Source: Actinomycetes bacterium
GTDB lineage: Bacteria; Actinomycetota; Thermoleophilia; RBG-16-64-13
Assembly: GCA_024637095.1 (NCBI GenBank)
Contig: JAGXFV010000039.1
Span: forward strand, 1-34,431
DNA: 34,431 nt
Direction of reading: 5' to 3'
The position numbers and the translations under genes were made by a program. The notes under the pieces were generated by a model. That model searched no databases. It had not been told where the DNA came from and saw nothing but the letters and a program-made list of their open reading frames with translations. Shown in pieces: positions 14,911 through 23,008 of this stretch. Within the stretch, counting starts at the first letter, position 1. Each line of letters opens with the position of its first letter.

Positions 14911-15747
14911 TTGGTCCGCGACCTCGAGGAGGTAGGCTATCCAGTCGATCCCGAGGCCTCCTGGACTCCTGGCGAAGAAGCGCTGGAGCCTCTCTCCGCC
15001 TACCTACCGTCCTGGAGATTGTGGGAAGCTCTGGTAACCAAGTATGCGGGGCTTAGCGGCGAAGAGCTTTCAACGCCGTGGAGGCCGTTCGGACTATCCG
15101 TTGGCCGGGCAGCGCGGCCGGCAGGAGGGGAACGTCTCGAGCTTCGCTTCCCATTCCAGATCTCACAGAAAGCTCTTATCCAGTTCATCCGCGCGAGTTG
15201 GCCGGAGTGGAAGGAAGAAGGCCTTGTGCACGCCCGGCGCCCCCTCTCAGATAAGGCTGTCGCGCTGCTCCGCCTCGTCACCCTTGAACTACCTCCGGAG
15301 ATCACGTGGCGGGAACGGCTGGAGGTGTGGAACGAGCGCTATCCGGATTGGGCGGTAGGCAACGTCCGCCACTTCCAGCGGGGCTTCCGGCGGTATGAGG
15401 AACAGTTGACGGGGCAGCAGTACGGGCTCGAGTGGGCCTACGCGCCCGAGACCCTGGAATTCGAGCAGTATACAGCCGAAGATGTCCGATCTCTCCTCAA
15501 AGAGGGAGGTCCAAAGGCGCGGCGCTTCGTCCGTCAGCACGCGGCGACGTTCAAGACCAGATACGAGGCCACGGTACAGGAGCGCGGCGAAGACATGGCC
15601 GATGTGCTCTACGGCGTCCGCTGGGCGCAGGACGTACTGGAGGAGGTCAAGAGATCCGCGCCTACCCCTGACCCAGCCTCGGCGAGACTGCATCAGTGGC
15701 CGGCTGAGAAGTGGCGCTGGAGGGCGCCCGAAAGGAGCGACCAGTGA
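14911..15747 (+). CDS. Unknown protein translationally coupled to the integrase
   Basis: 278 residues from a TTG at 14911. The frame stays open back to 14815 and that extra part (DLFWQSEEEEAEYVG) also looks coding, but it holds no ATG, GTG or TTG, so the true start is uncertain. Mostly soluble and helical with many Trp and Arg: LPPEITWRERLEVWNERYPDW (about 128-148), then FQRGFRRYEEQLTGQQYG. The end overlaps the integrase start as GTGA. Close coupling to int suggests a role in recombination or its control (inference). No family recognised. Confidence 0.6.
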   Translation: MVRDLEEVGYPVDPEASWTPGEEALEPLSAYLPSWRLWEALVTKYAGLSGEELSTPWRPFGLSVGRAARPAGGERLELRFPFQISQKALIQFIRASWPEWKEEGLVHARRPLSDKAVALLRLVTLELPPEITWRERLEVWNERYPDWAVGNVRHFQRGFRRYEEQLTGQQYGLEWAYAPETLEFEQYTAEDVRSLLKEGGPKARRFVRQHAATFKTRYEATVQERGEDMADVLYGVRWAQDVLEEVKRSAPTPDPASARLHQWPAEKWRWRAPERSDQ

Positions 15748-16979
15748 AGGGCCATGTTCGCAAACGGAGCTCGTGGGAGTTCGTGATCGACCTCGGCCAC
15801 CAGCCCGCCCAGCGGTGCCTGAGCTGCAAGCGGGCTCGATACTGGGTTGAGAGAAAGAAGCTCGAGGTCTGCCCGAAGTGCGGTGGCGAGCTTCTTGACC
15901 GCGTCGAGCGCCGGCAGAAAACTCAAGGCGGCTTTGCCACGAAGAAGCAAGCCCAGACCGCGCTCAGCGAGGTCCTGGTGAAGCTGAACGCCGATCAGTA
16001 CGTGGAGCCCGCGAAGATCACCGTCCGGGAGTTCCTCGAGGACGAATGGCTTCCCGCCATCGAGACCACCATCCGACCATCGACCTTCGCCAGCTACAAA
16101 GGGCACGTCGACAAGCACCTGGTTCCCCATCTCGGCTCGATCCGGCTGCAGAAGCTGACGCCAGCGCGGATAAACGCGCTGTACGCAGAGCTCCAGCAGG
16201 ACGGCGAAGACCGCAAGAAGCTCTCGCCCTCGACGGTCCGCCGGATCCACGCGACGCTCCACCGGGCGCTCAAGGACGGCGTCCGCTGGGAGCGCCTGCA
16301 TCGTAACGCGGCGGACGCTACAGATCCCCCGAAGCCGAAGCAGGCCGGGGGCGGCAAGGACATGAAGGTGTGGAGCCTCGAGGAGCTGCAGACCTTCCTG
16401 AGGGCCACGAAGGACCATCGCATGTACCCGCTATGGAAGACGCTCGCCAGCACCGGCATGCGCCGCGGGGAAGCGCTCGGGCTGCGCTGGCCAGACGTCG
16501 ATCTCGACGCCGGGCGGATCTCGATCTCCCGCACGCTGATCGCGGTGGGTAAGGAAGTCCAGGAGTCAGAGCCGAAGACGAAGTACGGCCGGCGAAAGAT
16601 CAGCATCGACCCCTTGACGGCACAGATGCTCAAGGAGTGGCAGAAGCAGCAACTCAAAGAGCAGATGTCGCTCGGCCGTGGCCAAGAAGCGAAGACAGGG
16701 CCCGTATTCACTTCTGAGACGGGAGAAGCCTACTCCCCGAACTGGGTGACGAAGTGTTTCGAGCAGCAAGTAAGGGCGACAAAGGTTCCCCGCATCCGGC
16801 TGCACGATCTTCGGCACACCTACGCGACGCTCTGCCTGGGAAAAAAGGTGCACCCAAAATTGGTACAGGCACAGCTCGGGCACGCAAATATCGGGATCAC
16901 TCTCGATACCTACTCTCACGTCATTCCCGCCCAGCAGGAAGAGGCGGCAGCCATGATCGGGGCCCTAATAGGAGGCTGA
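15744..16979 (+). CDS. int: Tyrosine integrase with N-terminal zinc ribbon
   Basis: 411 residues from the GTG at 15744 (AAAGGAG upstream, GTGA overlap with the preceding gene). It should insert and excise the element at tRNA-Lys. Order: a short N-terminal strand region with a zinc ribbon (C25-x2-C28, C43-x2-C46), an arm-binding part to about 85, a SAM-like core-binding domain (about 91-190), and the catalytic domain with R240 in TGMRRGEALGL, H354-x2-R357-H358, H380 in LGHANIG and nucleophile Y390 in TYSH. All expected catalytic positions are present. The zinc ribbon inside the N-terminal region is less usual. It ends 89 bp from the right attachment repeat. Confidence 0.96.
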   Translation: MKGHVRKRSSWEFVIDLGHQPAQRCLSCKRARYWVERKKLEVCPKCGGELLDRVERRQKTQGGFATKKQAQTALSEVLVKLNADQYVEPAKITVREFLEDEWLPAIETTIRPSTFASYKGHVDKHLVPHLGSIRLQKLTPARINALYAELQQDGEDRKKLSPSTVRRIHATLHRALKDGVRWERLHRNAADATDPPKPKQAGGGKDMKVWSLEELQTFLRATKDHRMYPLWKTLASTGMRRGEALGLRWPDVDLDAGRISISRTLIAVGKEVQESEPKTKYGRRKISIDPLTAQMLKEWQKQQLKEQMSLGRGQEAKTGPVFTSETGEAYSPNWVTKCFEQQVRATKVPRIRLHDLRHTYATLCLGKKVHPKLVQAQLGHANIGITLDTYSHVIPAQQEEAAAMIGALIGG

Positions 16980-16989
16980 CAGTCCCCAG

Positions 16990-17009
16990 GTTGTCAAAAT
17001 GTTGTCACG
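16990..17009 (+). promoter_or_regulatory. Right arm-type integrase site (paired GTTGTCA units)
   Basis: Two GTTGTCA units with 11-bp spacing, matching the left-end site at 7664-7683 in 18 of 20 positions and in the same orientation. It lies between the integrase stop and the right attachment repeat, the expected place for an arm site. Confidence 0.68.
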
Positions 17010-17048
17010 AGAGGCATTTTCGCCCATTCTCCGACTATTGGAGCAAAC

Positions 17049-17076
17049 AAAAACCCCCGGTAATTCGGGGGGTTTT
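17049..17076. terminator. Two-way terminator brought in by the element
   Basis: An A-rich/C5 arm and a G6/T4 arm form a stem of about 10 of 11 pairs around the loop GTAATT. On the minus strand a run of five T follows, ending tRNA-Lys; on the plus strand T4 follows, ending the integrase message. It replaces the original tRNA terminator now at 7472-7498. Confidence 0.75.
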
Positions 17077-17124
17077 AGGTGAGCCCGGTAGGATTCGAAC
17101 CTACGACCAGCGGATTAAAAGTCC
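17069..17124. repeat. Right attachment repeat (att)
   Basis: 56 bp identical to 7491-7546, here forming the 3' part of the intact tRNA-Lys gene and the edge of its terminator. The element supplied this copy so that the tRNA stayed functional after insertion. Confidence 0.95.
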
Positions 17125-17152
17125 GATGCTCTACCAACTGAGCTACGGGCCC
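17080..17152 (-). tRNA. tRNA-Lys (TTT)
   Basis: Complete minus-strand cloverleaf: acceptor GGGCCCG/CGGGCTC (one G-T pair), D-arm GCTCAGTTGGTAGAGC, anticodon loop CTTTTAA (anticodon TTT) and T-loop GTTCGAATC. Discriminator A. Its 3' part is the integration target of the element to the left. The 5' half is original chromosome. Confidence 0.97.
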
Positions 17153-17315
17153 GAGCGAGGATGCATTCTAGCCCGATTGGTAGCGCAGGTCAACGGCGGC
17201 CACGGGGGGCGGCCCGTACACTGTCCCCGTCACCGTTTGGTGGCGGCGGTCCGGCGGAAGATCTGCTTCAAAGGGAAAATCCCCCTGCGGCTGGAAATCG
17301 GGCGAGGAGCCGGAC

Positions 17316-17546
17316 ATGCATGACGAAGCGCGTGCAACTATAGACAGCGACAAGCTGGCCCACTTGGTCAGGCACTGGATCGAGCACAACGACGGACATC
17401 GGGAAAGCTATCTGGAGTGGCGCCAGAAGCTGTCCGAGGACGACCTACCGGTTACCCGCGCCTCTCTCGAGAAGGTGGCGGAACTCACCACCCGCATGAA
17501 CGAGGCTCTGCATCAGGCGCTCGAGGAGCTGGATCCGAGCGCGTAA
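17316..17546 (+). CDS. Small helical protein, DUF8180-like
   Basis: 76 residues, ATG with GAGGAG 8 nt upstream. Pattern: DKLAHLVRHWIEHNDGHRES, then YLEWRQKL and a long helix with ASLEKVAELTTRMNEALHQALEEL. His-rich helical hairpins of this type (HWIEHN..H) are known as a short stand-alone or C-terminal domain near metal transport genes; that link is from memory and not shown here. Cytoplasmic, no signal. It converges on the cytochrome gene with an 18-bp gap. First gene to the right of the element. Confidence 0.65.
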   Translation: MHDEARATIDSDKLAHLVRHWIEHNDGHRESYLEWRQKLSEDDLPVTRASLEKVAELTTRMNEALHQALEELDPSA

Positions 17547-17564
17547 GGGCGGCCCCTGCTTTTC

Positions 17565-17960
17565 CTAGAGTTCGTCTGCCACGTACCCCGCCACCGCGTC
17601 GGCTTCCGCGTCCCCGAGGGAAACGTCATAGCCTTCCACGTCCTCGTGTCCGGCCTGGATCTCCTCCGCGATCTGTCCCTGGGTGAAGTCGGTCAGGGCC
17701 GGTCCCTCCCCACCCTGTCCGTCTGCGCCGTGGCAGCCGGCGCAGTTGTCTGAGTAGAGCGCCGCTGCGTCGACTTCGGCCGCGGCTGCGGTGTCCTCGG
17801 TACCGAGTGCGGTGTCCTCGGTCTCCTCGGTGCCCTCGACCTCAGGAACCGTAGAATCGGTGGTGTCCGCCTGATCGTCATCGTCCCCGCAACCAACCAA
17901 GGGCACGGCCACCAGAGCCAGAAGCAGCAGCATGACCAGCACGAACGGATTACGCTTCAA
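17565..17960 (-). CDS. Cytochrome c lipoprotein lacking a clear Met ligand
   Basis: 131 residues from a TTG at 17960 (AAGGA about 7 nt upstream); an upstream TTG at 17987 is possible. The N-terminus KRNPFVLVMLLLLALVAVPLVGCG is a lipoprotein signal with lipobox LVGC. An acidic Thr/Glu-rich linker of about 45 residues (DTTDSTVPEVEGTEETEDTA) leads to a small class I cytochrome c domain with CAGCH and QGGEGPALTDF. After that, where a Met sixth ligand is expected before the last helix (AEADAVAGYV), none occurs: the stretch reads GHEDVEGYDVSLGD. The heme may be five-coordinate or use His. Anchored on the outer face of the membrane, electron carrier by family. Confidence 0.85.
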   Translation of the reverse strand: MKRNPFVLVMLLLLALVAVPLVGCGDDDDQADTTDSTVPEVEGTEETEDTALGTEDTAAAAEVDAAALYSDNCAGCHGADGQGGEGPALTDFTQGQIAEEIQAGHEDVEGYDVSLGDAEADAVAGYVADEL

Positions 17961-18051
17961 CAAACTGTCCTTCCTTCCGAAACCCAACGCGGAGGGTACT
18001 ACCCCCTATGGTGGGGGGAAGTAACGGATGGCCGTGGACCAACTTAGGCGA

Positions 18052-19596
18052 TCAGTGCCGGAAGTGCCGTCGACCGGTGTAGACCATGGCCAATCCGCGC
18101 TCTTCGGCCACGCGCATCACGTCGTCGTCGCGGACTGACCCCCCGGGCTGGATCATGCTGGTCGCACCGGCGTCGGCCACCACCTCGAGGGCATCCGGGA
18201 AGGGCAGGAAGGCGTCTGAAGCCACGGCCGTCCCGTCCAGGGAGAAACGCGCCTTCTCCACAGCGATCTTGGCAGCGTCCACCCGGCTCATCTGGCCCGC
18301 GCCCACGCCCACGGTCATCAGGTCCTTCGCCAGAACGATGGCATTGGACTTTACGTGCTTGGCGACTCGCCAGGCAAAGAGCAGGTCGCCCCATTCGTCC
18401 TCGTTGGGGTGCCGGCGACTGACCACCTCGCAAGCCTCACGGTTCTCCGAGTCGGAATCGCGATCCTGGACCAGCAGGCCGCCGATCACCCGTTTGAGGT
18501 CCAGCGCGCGGCGCCCACCCCGCCGGCCCTCCTGGTCGACCAGCAAACGAATCTTGGGTTTGCGTCCCAGAATTTCCAGAGCTTCCTCGGTAAAGGCGGG
18601 CGCGAAGAGCAGTTCGACGAAGTGATCGCCCATTGCCCGCGCCAATTCCTCCTCGACCGGACGGTTGACCACCATGACCCCGCCAAAGGCGGAAACCGGA
18701 TCGCAGGAAAAGGCCTTCTCGTAGGCGTGGGTCACGTTGTCGGCCAGGGCCACCCCACAGGGATTGTTGTGCTTGATGATCACGCACGAAGGCAGCGTGA
18801 ACTCGTCCGCCAGACGCCGCCCGGAATCCAGATCCAGGAGGTTGTTGAAGGAGAGGTCCGTTCCGTGGAGCTGCATGATCTGGTTGAGAACATGCTTACG
18901 TCCGTCGACGTCGGAATAGAAGGCCGCCCGCTGGTGCGGGTTTTCCCCGTAACGCAGATCCTGGACCTTCTTGAAGTCCCACATAAGATAGGTGGGGAAA
19001 GGCTGATCTTCATTCGAAGTGAACCAGCCGGCGATGGCGAAGTCGTAGTGGGCGGTGTGGTGGAAAGCCTCGATGGCCAGTTCCCGGCGAGTGCTGAGCG
19101 AGATACGCCCGTCGCCTTCCTTGAGTTCCTGCAACACGCTCTCGTAGCGGTGAGGATCAACCAGGACACCCACGCTGTGGAAGTTCTTAGCGGCGGCGCG
19201 CACCATGGTGGGACCGCCGATGTCGATGTTCTCGATGACCTCTTCCTCGGCCACTCCGCGCTTCTCTGAGGTCTCCTCGAAGGGGTAGAGGTTGACCACC
19301 ACCAGGTCGATGGGTTCTATCTCGAGCTCCTGCAAGGCCTTCATGTGCTCGTGCACGTTGCGGTCCGCCAGAATGGCGCCGTGAACGTTCGGATGCAGGG
19401 TCTTCACCCGCCCGTCGAGAATCTCCGGAAAGCCGGTGACGTCGGATATCGGGGTGATCGGGATGCCCTTCTCCTCGAGGAACCGCGCGGTTCCCCCCGT
19501 GGAGATGATCTCCACGCCAAGATCGGCCAGTCCCCGTGCGAAGCCCTCCAGGTTCGACTTGTTCGATACCGACACCAGGGCACGGTTTACCTTCAC
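18052..19596 (-). CDS. purH: Bifunctional PurH (AICAR transformylase / IMP cyclohydrolase)
   Basis: 514 residues, normal length. It catalyses the last two steps to IMP: formyl transfer from 10-formyl-THF to AICAR, then ring closure. The N-terminal MGS-like cyclohydrolase part (about 1-190) has STGGTARFLEEKGI, DGRVKTLHPNVHG and ENIDIGGPTMVRAAAKN. The transformylase part has LRYGENPHQRAAFY, the catalytic KHNNPCGVA, DPVSAFGGV and the end MIQPGGSVRDDDV. The GTG at 19596 has GGAGGG 5 nt upstream; the frame opens a few codons earlier at a TTG. It lies 12 bp after purN and ends the purine cluster. Confidence 0.97.
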   Translation of the reverse strand: MKVNRALVSVSNKSNLEGFARGLADLGVEIISTGGTARFLEEKGIPITPISDVTGFPEILDGRVKTLHPNVHGAILADRNVHEHMKALQELEIEPIDLVVVNLYPFEETSEKRGVAEEEVIENIDIGGPTMVRAAAKNFHSVGVLVDPHRYESVLQELKEGDGRISLSTRRELAIEAFHHTAHYDFAIAGWFTSNEDQPFPTYLMWDFKKVQDLRYGENPHQRAAFYSDVDGRKHVLNQIMQLHGTDLSFNNLLDLDSGRRLADEFTLPSCVIIKHNNPCGVALADNVTHAYEKAFSCDPVSAFGGVMVVNRPVEEELARAMGDHFVELLFAPAFTEEALEILGRKPKIRLLVDQEGRRGGRRALDLKRVIGGLLVQDRDSDSENREACEVVSRRHPNEDEWGDLLFAWRVAKHVKSNAIVLAKDLMTVGVGAGQMSRVDAAKIAVEKARFSLDGTAVASDAFLPFPDALEVVADAGATSMIQPGGSVRDDDVMRVAEERGLAMVYTGRRHFRH

Positions 19597-19608
19597 GCTT
19601 CCCTCCAA

Positions 19609-20247
19609 TTACCAGTCGATGCGACTGGGTTCTGAGTCGTCGACACGGACCTGGCGAGACCCCCGCTCGGGCGGTTGGATCTTGCCGGTCGCGAAAAGTT
19701 CCACCACCCGGGGAAGCACCCGATGCTCGAGCGCATGAATGCGTTCCCCCAGCGATACGCGTCCTTCGTCCTCGTGAACGGCGAGGCTCTCCTGCCGGAT
19801 GATCGGGCCGGTGTCCATCCCTTCGTCGACGAAGTGGACGGTGACCCCCGTGATCTTCACCCCGTATTCGAGGGCGTCGCGGATGCCGTCGGTTCCGGGG
19901 AAAGCGGGAAGCAACGCGGGGTGCAGGTTGATCACGCTCCAGGGAAAACGCTCGAGCAGCGCCGGCGTGAGCATGCGCATGTAGCCCGCGAGAACGATTA
20001 GGTCGGCGGCCGAGGCGGTGATGGCGTCGGCGATGGCCCGGTCGCGCCCCTCACGGCTCACGTGGGGGTCAAGCGGAAAAACGGCCGTGGGAATGTCGGC
20101 GCGTTCGGCCCGCTCGAGGGCGAGAGCTCCGGGGACGTCGCTCACGACCAGCACCACTTCGACCCCCGCAACCTTGTGATGCAGCCGGTTGAGGACCGCC
20201 TGCAGATTCGAGCCGCTTCCCGAGGCCATCACGGCCACGCGGTACAC
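19609..20247 (-). CDS. purN: PurN phosphoribosylglycinamide formyltransferase
   Basis: 212 residues. It transfers formyl from 10-formyl-THF to GAR. Family motifs: the N-terminal substrate loop MASGSGSNLQA, INLHPALLPAFPG with the catalytic Asn and His, and the catalytic Asp in VHFVDEGMDTGPII. The GTG start has GGGAGG about 9 nt upstream. The C-terminus has about 15 extra polar residues (RGSRQVRVDDSEPSR). Between the VOC gene and purH on the same strand. Confidence 0.97.
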   Translation of the reverse strand: MYRVAVMASGSGSNLQAVLNRLHHKVAGVEVVLVVSDVPGALALERAERADIPTAVFPLDPHVSREGRDRAIADAITASAADLIVLAGYMRMLTPALLERFPWSVINLHPALLPAFPGTDGIRDALEYGVKITGVTVHFVDEGMDTGPIIRQESLAVHEDEGRVSLGERIHALEHRVLPRVVELFATGKIQPPERGSRQVRVDDSEPSRIDW

Positions 20248-20369
20248 GAGAAAGTGCCTCCCCTGTCTCCCGCTACTCCCTCCCGGCGGTCGCCTGACGC
20301 ATCGCAGAAAACCACAGGAACCGCCCTTTGCCGGGGCGGCGGGCTCATCGTATCAACTGGGCTTGTGAA

Positions 20370-21275
20370 CTAGAAACCCGGCGGAGCGAGCAGGACGCGG
20401 TTGCCCGAGGGATCGGTCAGGAGGTCGCCGGATTCGCCACCCTCCAGGGGAAGGCCGGCGGCTTTGGCGCGCTCGATAACCGCCTCGCGCGCCGCGCGTT
20501 CGAGCCGCAGGGTGAAGTAGAGCATACCCGCGGATCCGGGGGGCGCGGGCGGAGCACCCCGTCCGGCCCAGATGTTGTAGGCGATGTGATGGTGATAGCC
20601 GTGCAGGGAGACGAAGTGCGCCTGCCCCGGAAACTCGGCCGACTTATGGAAGCCTAGGACGTCCAGGTAGAAGGCGTCTGCGGCCTCCAAGTCGGCGACC
20701 TGGAGGTGGACGTGGCCGAGCCGCGTACCGGGGGCGGCGGCGGCGTCCTCGGCCTGCGCTTCGGCGAGCAGCCCATCCCAGTCGAGCGGTGCGTTCTCCA
20801 TGACCACCATGCCATCCCTACGCGGCCACTCGGATTCCGGGCGGTCGCGGTAGAGTTCGATCCCGTTGCCTTCGGGGTCGGCGAGGTAGATCGCTTCGCT
20901 GACCAGATGGTCCGCGCCGCCCTGCGGCGCCGCATTTTCCGCCAGCAACCGCTGCACCACCTGACCGAGTGCGGCCCGCGAGGGGAACCGAATCGCCATG
21001 TGGTAGAGGCCGGTGGTGCGTGAGGGTCGAGGACGTACGGCCCCGGATTCCAGCGCGAGGAACTGGTGGTCACCCGCCCCGAGGACTGCACGCCCGCCGC
21101 CCGACCGGCTCTCCGGTCGGCTCTCTGATCGGCCTTGCGCTCGGGCGGTCCCTCCGCGTTCGCGTTCAATCAGCCGCAGACCCAGGGCGCCCGTGTAGAA
21201 CTCCATCTGCGTTTCCAGGTCCAGGACCGAGAGGCACAGCGCACCGAAAACCGAGATGTCGCCGCTGTCCTGCAT
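20370..21275 (-). CDS. Two-module VOC (glyoxalase/extradiol dioxygenase-like) protein
   Basis: 301 residues in the CatE/YfiE layout of two VOC modules. Module 1 has LYHMAIRFPSRAALGQVVQRL, DHLVSEAIYLADPEGNGIEL and YRDRPE..W; module 2 has LGHVHLQVADLEAADAFYLDV, GYHHHIAYNIW and a final DPSGNRVLL. Module 1 keeps a His and a Glu (GNGIEL); in module 2 the usual C-terminal Glu position appears to be Val, so which module binds metal is unclear. A Gly/Arg/Ser-rich insertion of about 25 residues (residues ~40-65) breaks module 1. Substrate unknown. It sits between purM and purN and probably shares their message. Confidence 0.8.
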   Translation of the reverse strand: MQDSGDISVFGALCLSVLDLETQMEFYTGALGLRLIERERGGTARAQGRSESRPESRSGGGRAVLGAGDHQFLALESGAVRPRPSRTTGLYHMAIRFPSRAALGQVVQRLLAENAAPQGGADHLVSEAIYLADPEGNGIELYRDRPESEWPRRDGMVVMENAPLDWDGLLAEAQAEDAAAAPGTRLGHVHLQVADLEAADAFYLDVLGFHKSAEFPGQAHFVSLHGYHHHIAYNIWAGRGAPPAPPGSAGMLYFTLRLERAAREAVIERAKAAGLPLEGGESGDLLTDPSGNRVLLAPPGF

Positions 21276-21294
21276 ACGGTTTTCCCGCAGCGGC

Positions 21295-22422
21295 CTAGAA
21301 GATTCCCTGCAGCGTAACCGGCTCCTCGCCCTTGACGATCGAGCCCAGATACACCGGGTCCGCCCCGCCCCGAAGCAGGAGCTTTGCCGCGTATTCGGCC
21401 GACTTGAAGGGCACCACCACCACGTAGCCGATGCCCATGTTGAAGGTGCGGAACATCTCTTCGTCCTCGACCCCGCCCAACTCCTGGAGCGCCCTAAAGA
21501 CCTTGGGCACCTTCCAGTTGTCGAAGTGGAGCCTGGCGCTCAGCCCTTCAGGGATCACCCGGGAGAGATTTCCCCCGATACCCCCGCCGGTCACGTGAGC
21601 CATGGCGTGGACGGCCACCCGCTCCAGCAAGGTGAAGACCGGGTTGACGTAGATCAGAGTGGGCTTGAGCAGGGTGTAGCTGATGCTCTCACCAAAATGC
21701 GGGAACTTGTCTCCCAGATCGCACTGATTGCTTTCGAGGATAGCCCGGGCCAGGGAGTATCCGTTGGAATGAAGGCCATCCGAGGCCAAGCCGATCACCA
21801 CATCCCCCTGCGCGACCGCGGAGCCGTCGATGAGATGCTCTTTCTCGACCAGGCCGACGCAGAACCCGGCCAGGTCGAACTCCCCCGGAGCGTAAAGCCC
21901 GGGCATCTCGGCGGTTTCGCCGCCCACCAGGGCGCAGCCCGCCTGGCGGCAGCCGTCGGCGATCCCGGAGACCACCTCAGCGGCCTCAGCCGGGTCGAGC
22001 TTGCCTACAGCGAGATAGTCCAGAAACAGAACCGGGCTGGCTCCGGAGGTGATGACGTCGTTTACCGACATAGCCACGAGGTCGATGCCGATCGTGTTCA
22101 GCTTGCCGGCCTCCTGGGCCACCAGCAGTTTGGTGCCCACCCCGTCGGTAGCCGTGACCAGAACTGGGTTGGTGATGCCCTGAGGGAGTTCGTAGAGGGC
22201 GGCAAAGCCTCCCAGCCCGGCGATCACTCCCGGGATGCGCGTGCTCTCGGCGTGCTGCTTCATCAGCCGAACCGCCTCCTCGCCCGCCTCGATGTCCACT
22301 CCGGCATCCTTGTAGGAGAGAGATCCGGTGAGGTAGGCGGGAGTGCAGGCATCTGCCTCCGGTTGCTGCTCGCGTGCTTGGCCCTTCTGCTCGTCGCGTG
22401 CTTCGCCGTTCTGCTCCGCCAT
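21295..22422 (-). CDS. purM: PurM (AIR synthetase)
   Basis: 375 residues. It closes the imidazole ring of AIR from FGAM with ATP. Motifs: SLSYKDAGVDIEAGEEAV, the DGVGTKLLVA metal/nucleotide site, GIDLVAMSVNDVITSGA, LVGGETAEMPGLY and HVTGGGIGGNL. The N-terminus has about 30 extra low-complexity residues (EQNGEARDEQKGQAREQQ) before the normal start region; the ATG at 22422 has AGGGGGC upstream, so they are probably real. Downstream on the message come the VOC gene, purN and purH. Confidence 0.97.
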   Translation of the reverse strand: MAEQNGEARDEQKGQAREQQPEADACTPAYLTGSLSYKDAGVDIEAGEEAVRLMKQHAESTRIPGVIAGLGGFAALYELPQGITNPVLVTATDGVGTKLLVAQEAGKLNTIGIDLVAMSVNDVITSGASPVLFLDYLAVGKLDPAEAAEVVSGIADGCRQAGCALVGGETAEMPGLYAPGEFDLAGFCVGLVEKEHLIDGSAVAQGDVVIGLASDGLHSNGYSLARAILESNQCDLGDKFPHFGESISYTLLKPTLIYVNPVFTLLERVAVHAMAHVTGGGIGGNLSRVIPEGLSARLHFDNWKVPKVFRALQELGGVEDEEMFRTFNMGIGYVVVVPFKSAEYAAKLLLRGGADPVYLGSIVKGEEPVTLQGIF

Positions 22423-22600
22423 GGAGGCCCCCTAGAGAGAGATGGATGCGCCCCGGGAAATTGCCCTGGGAAAGTTCTGTGGGGCTACCTTACCCTACGA
22501 GGGCCGCCTCGAGTCGAGCCGGGCGCAGCCGGCTGGGGGGGCGCCGGGGTCGGGCCGGCCGGGGGTGGGCGCCGGAGCCGGCAGGCCAGCAGAGCGCTGC

Positions 22601-22801
22601 CTACAGTTGCAGGCTGAGGTTCGACAGAAACGCCGGAAGCTGGGGTTCACTCCAGAGCGCGACCGAACCCGCGGCTCCAAGCAGGAGAATGATCCCGATG
22701 TAAGCCAGATCGGCTCGGCGTTCCAGAGCCGCCAGGAAGAAGGCCAGGAGGAAACCGCTCAACAATAGATAGAGCAGGAGACTGAGGAGCAGGCCGCTCA
22801 T
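22601..22801 (-). CDS. Small two-helix membrane protein, unknown
   Basis: 66 residues from the ATG at 22801, preceded by AAGGAGG with a 6-nt gap, an excellent start. Helix 1 covers about residues 2-24 and helix 2 about 33-50, joined by ALERRADLAY; a short soluble end follows. No family recognised. It lies between purF and purM on the same strand, 178 bp before purM, whose start it may precede on the same message. Confidence 0.66.
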   Translation of the reverse strand: MSGLLLSLLLYLLLSGFLLAFFLAALERRADLAYIGIILLLGAAGSVALWSEPQLPAFLSNLSLQL

Positions 22802-23008
22802 CTCGATCCTCCTTCGGGCCAAACCCGCGTCGCGGGCAGCTTCGAGAACCGGCGGGGCGCCTTCCCCTGCAGTTGGTTCTCGCTTACATCTAGTACTCTA
22901 CGAGAGCAACCGTCGCCCGACATCAGCCGGGAGGAGGGCTTTTCTCACCGGTCAAATGGCCAGTTATTGGGCATGGGCAGTTCTGGGGGCATGGAGGAGG
23001 TTCAGACG

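Larger units (their letters stand above)
7491..17124. mobile_element. Integrative element in tRNA-Lys(TTT), about 9.6 kb
   Basis: Bounded by a perfect 56-bp direct repeat (7491-7546 and 17069-17124) that covers the 3' part of tRNA-Lys from the anticodon stem through the terminator edge. The right copy belongs to the intact tRNA and the left is a displaced 3' fragment. A tyrosine integrase ends 89 bp from the right repeat, an Xis-like protein is in the middle, and paired GTTGTC sites lie just inside both ends. No conjugation, replication, capsid or packaging genes are seen, so it is a small genomic island or satellite that probably depends on a helper for spread (inference). Confidence 0.93.

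Noticed and set aside
17205-17300. Riboswitch upstream of the gene at 17316
   Set aside because: GC-rich stretch with no recognisable conserved core of a known class.
18002-18017. C5/G5 hairpin downstream of purH as a terminator
   Set aside because: Only a 5-bp stem and no T-run; too weak to call.
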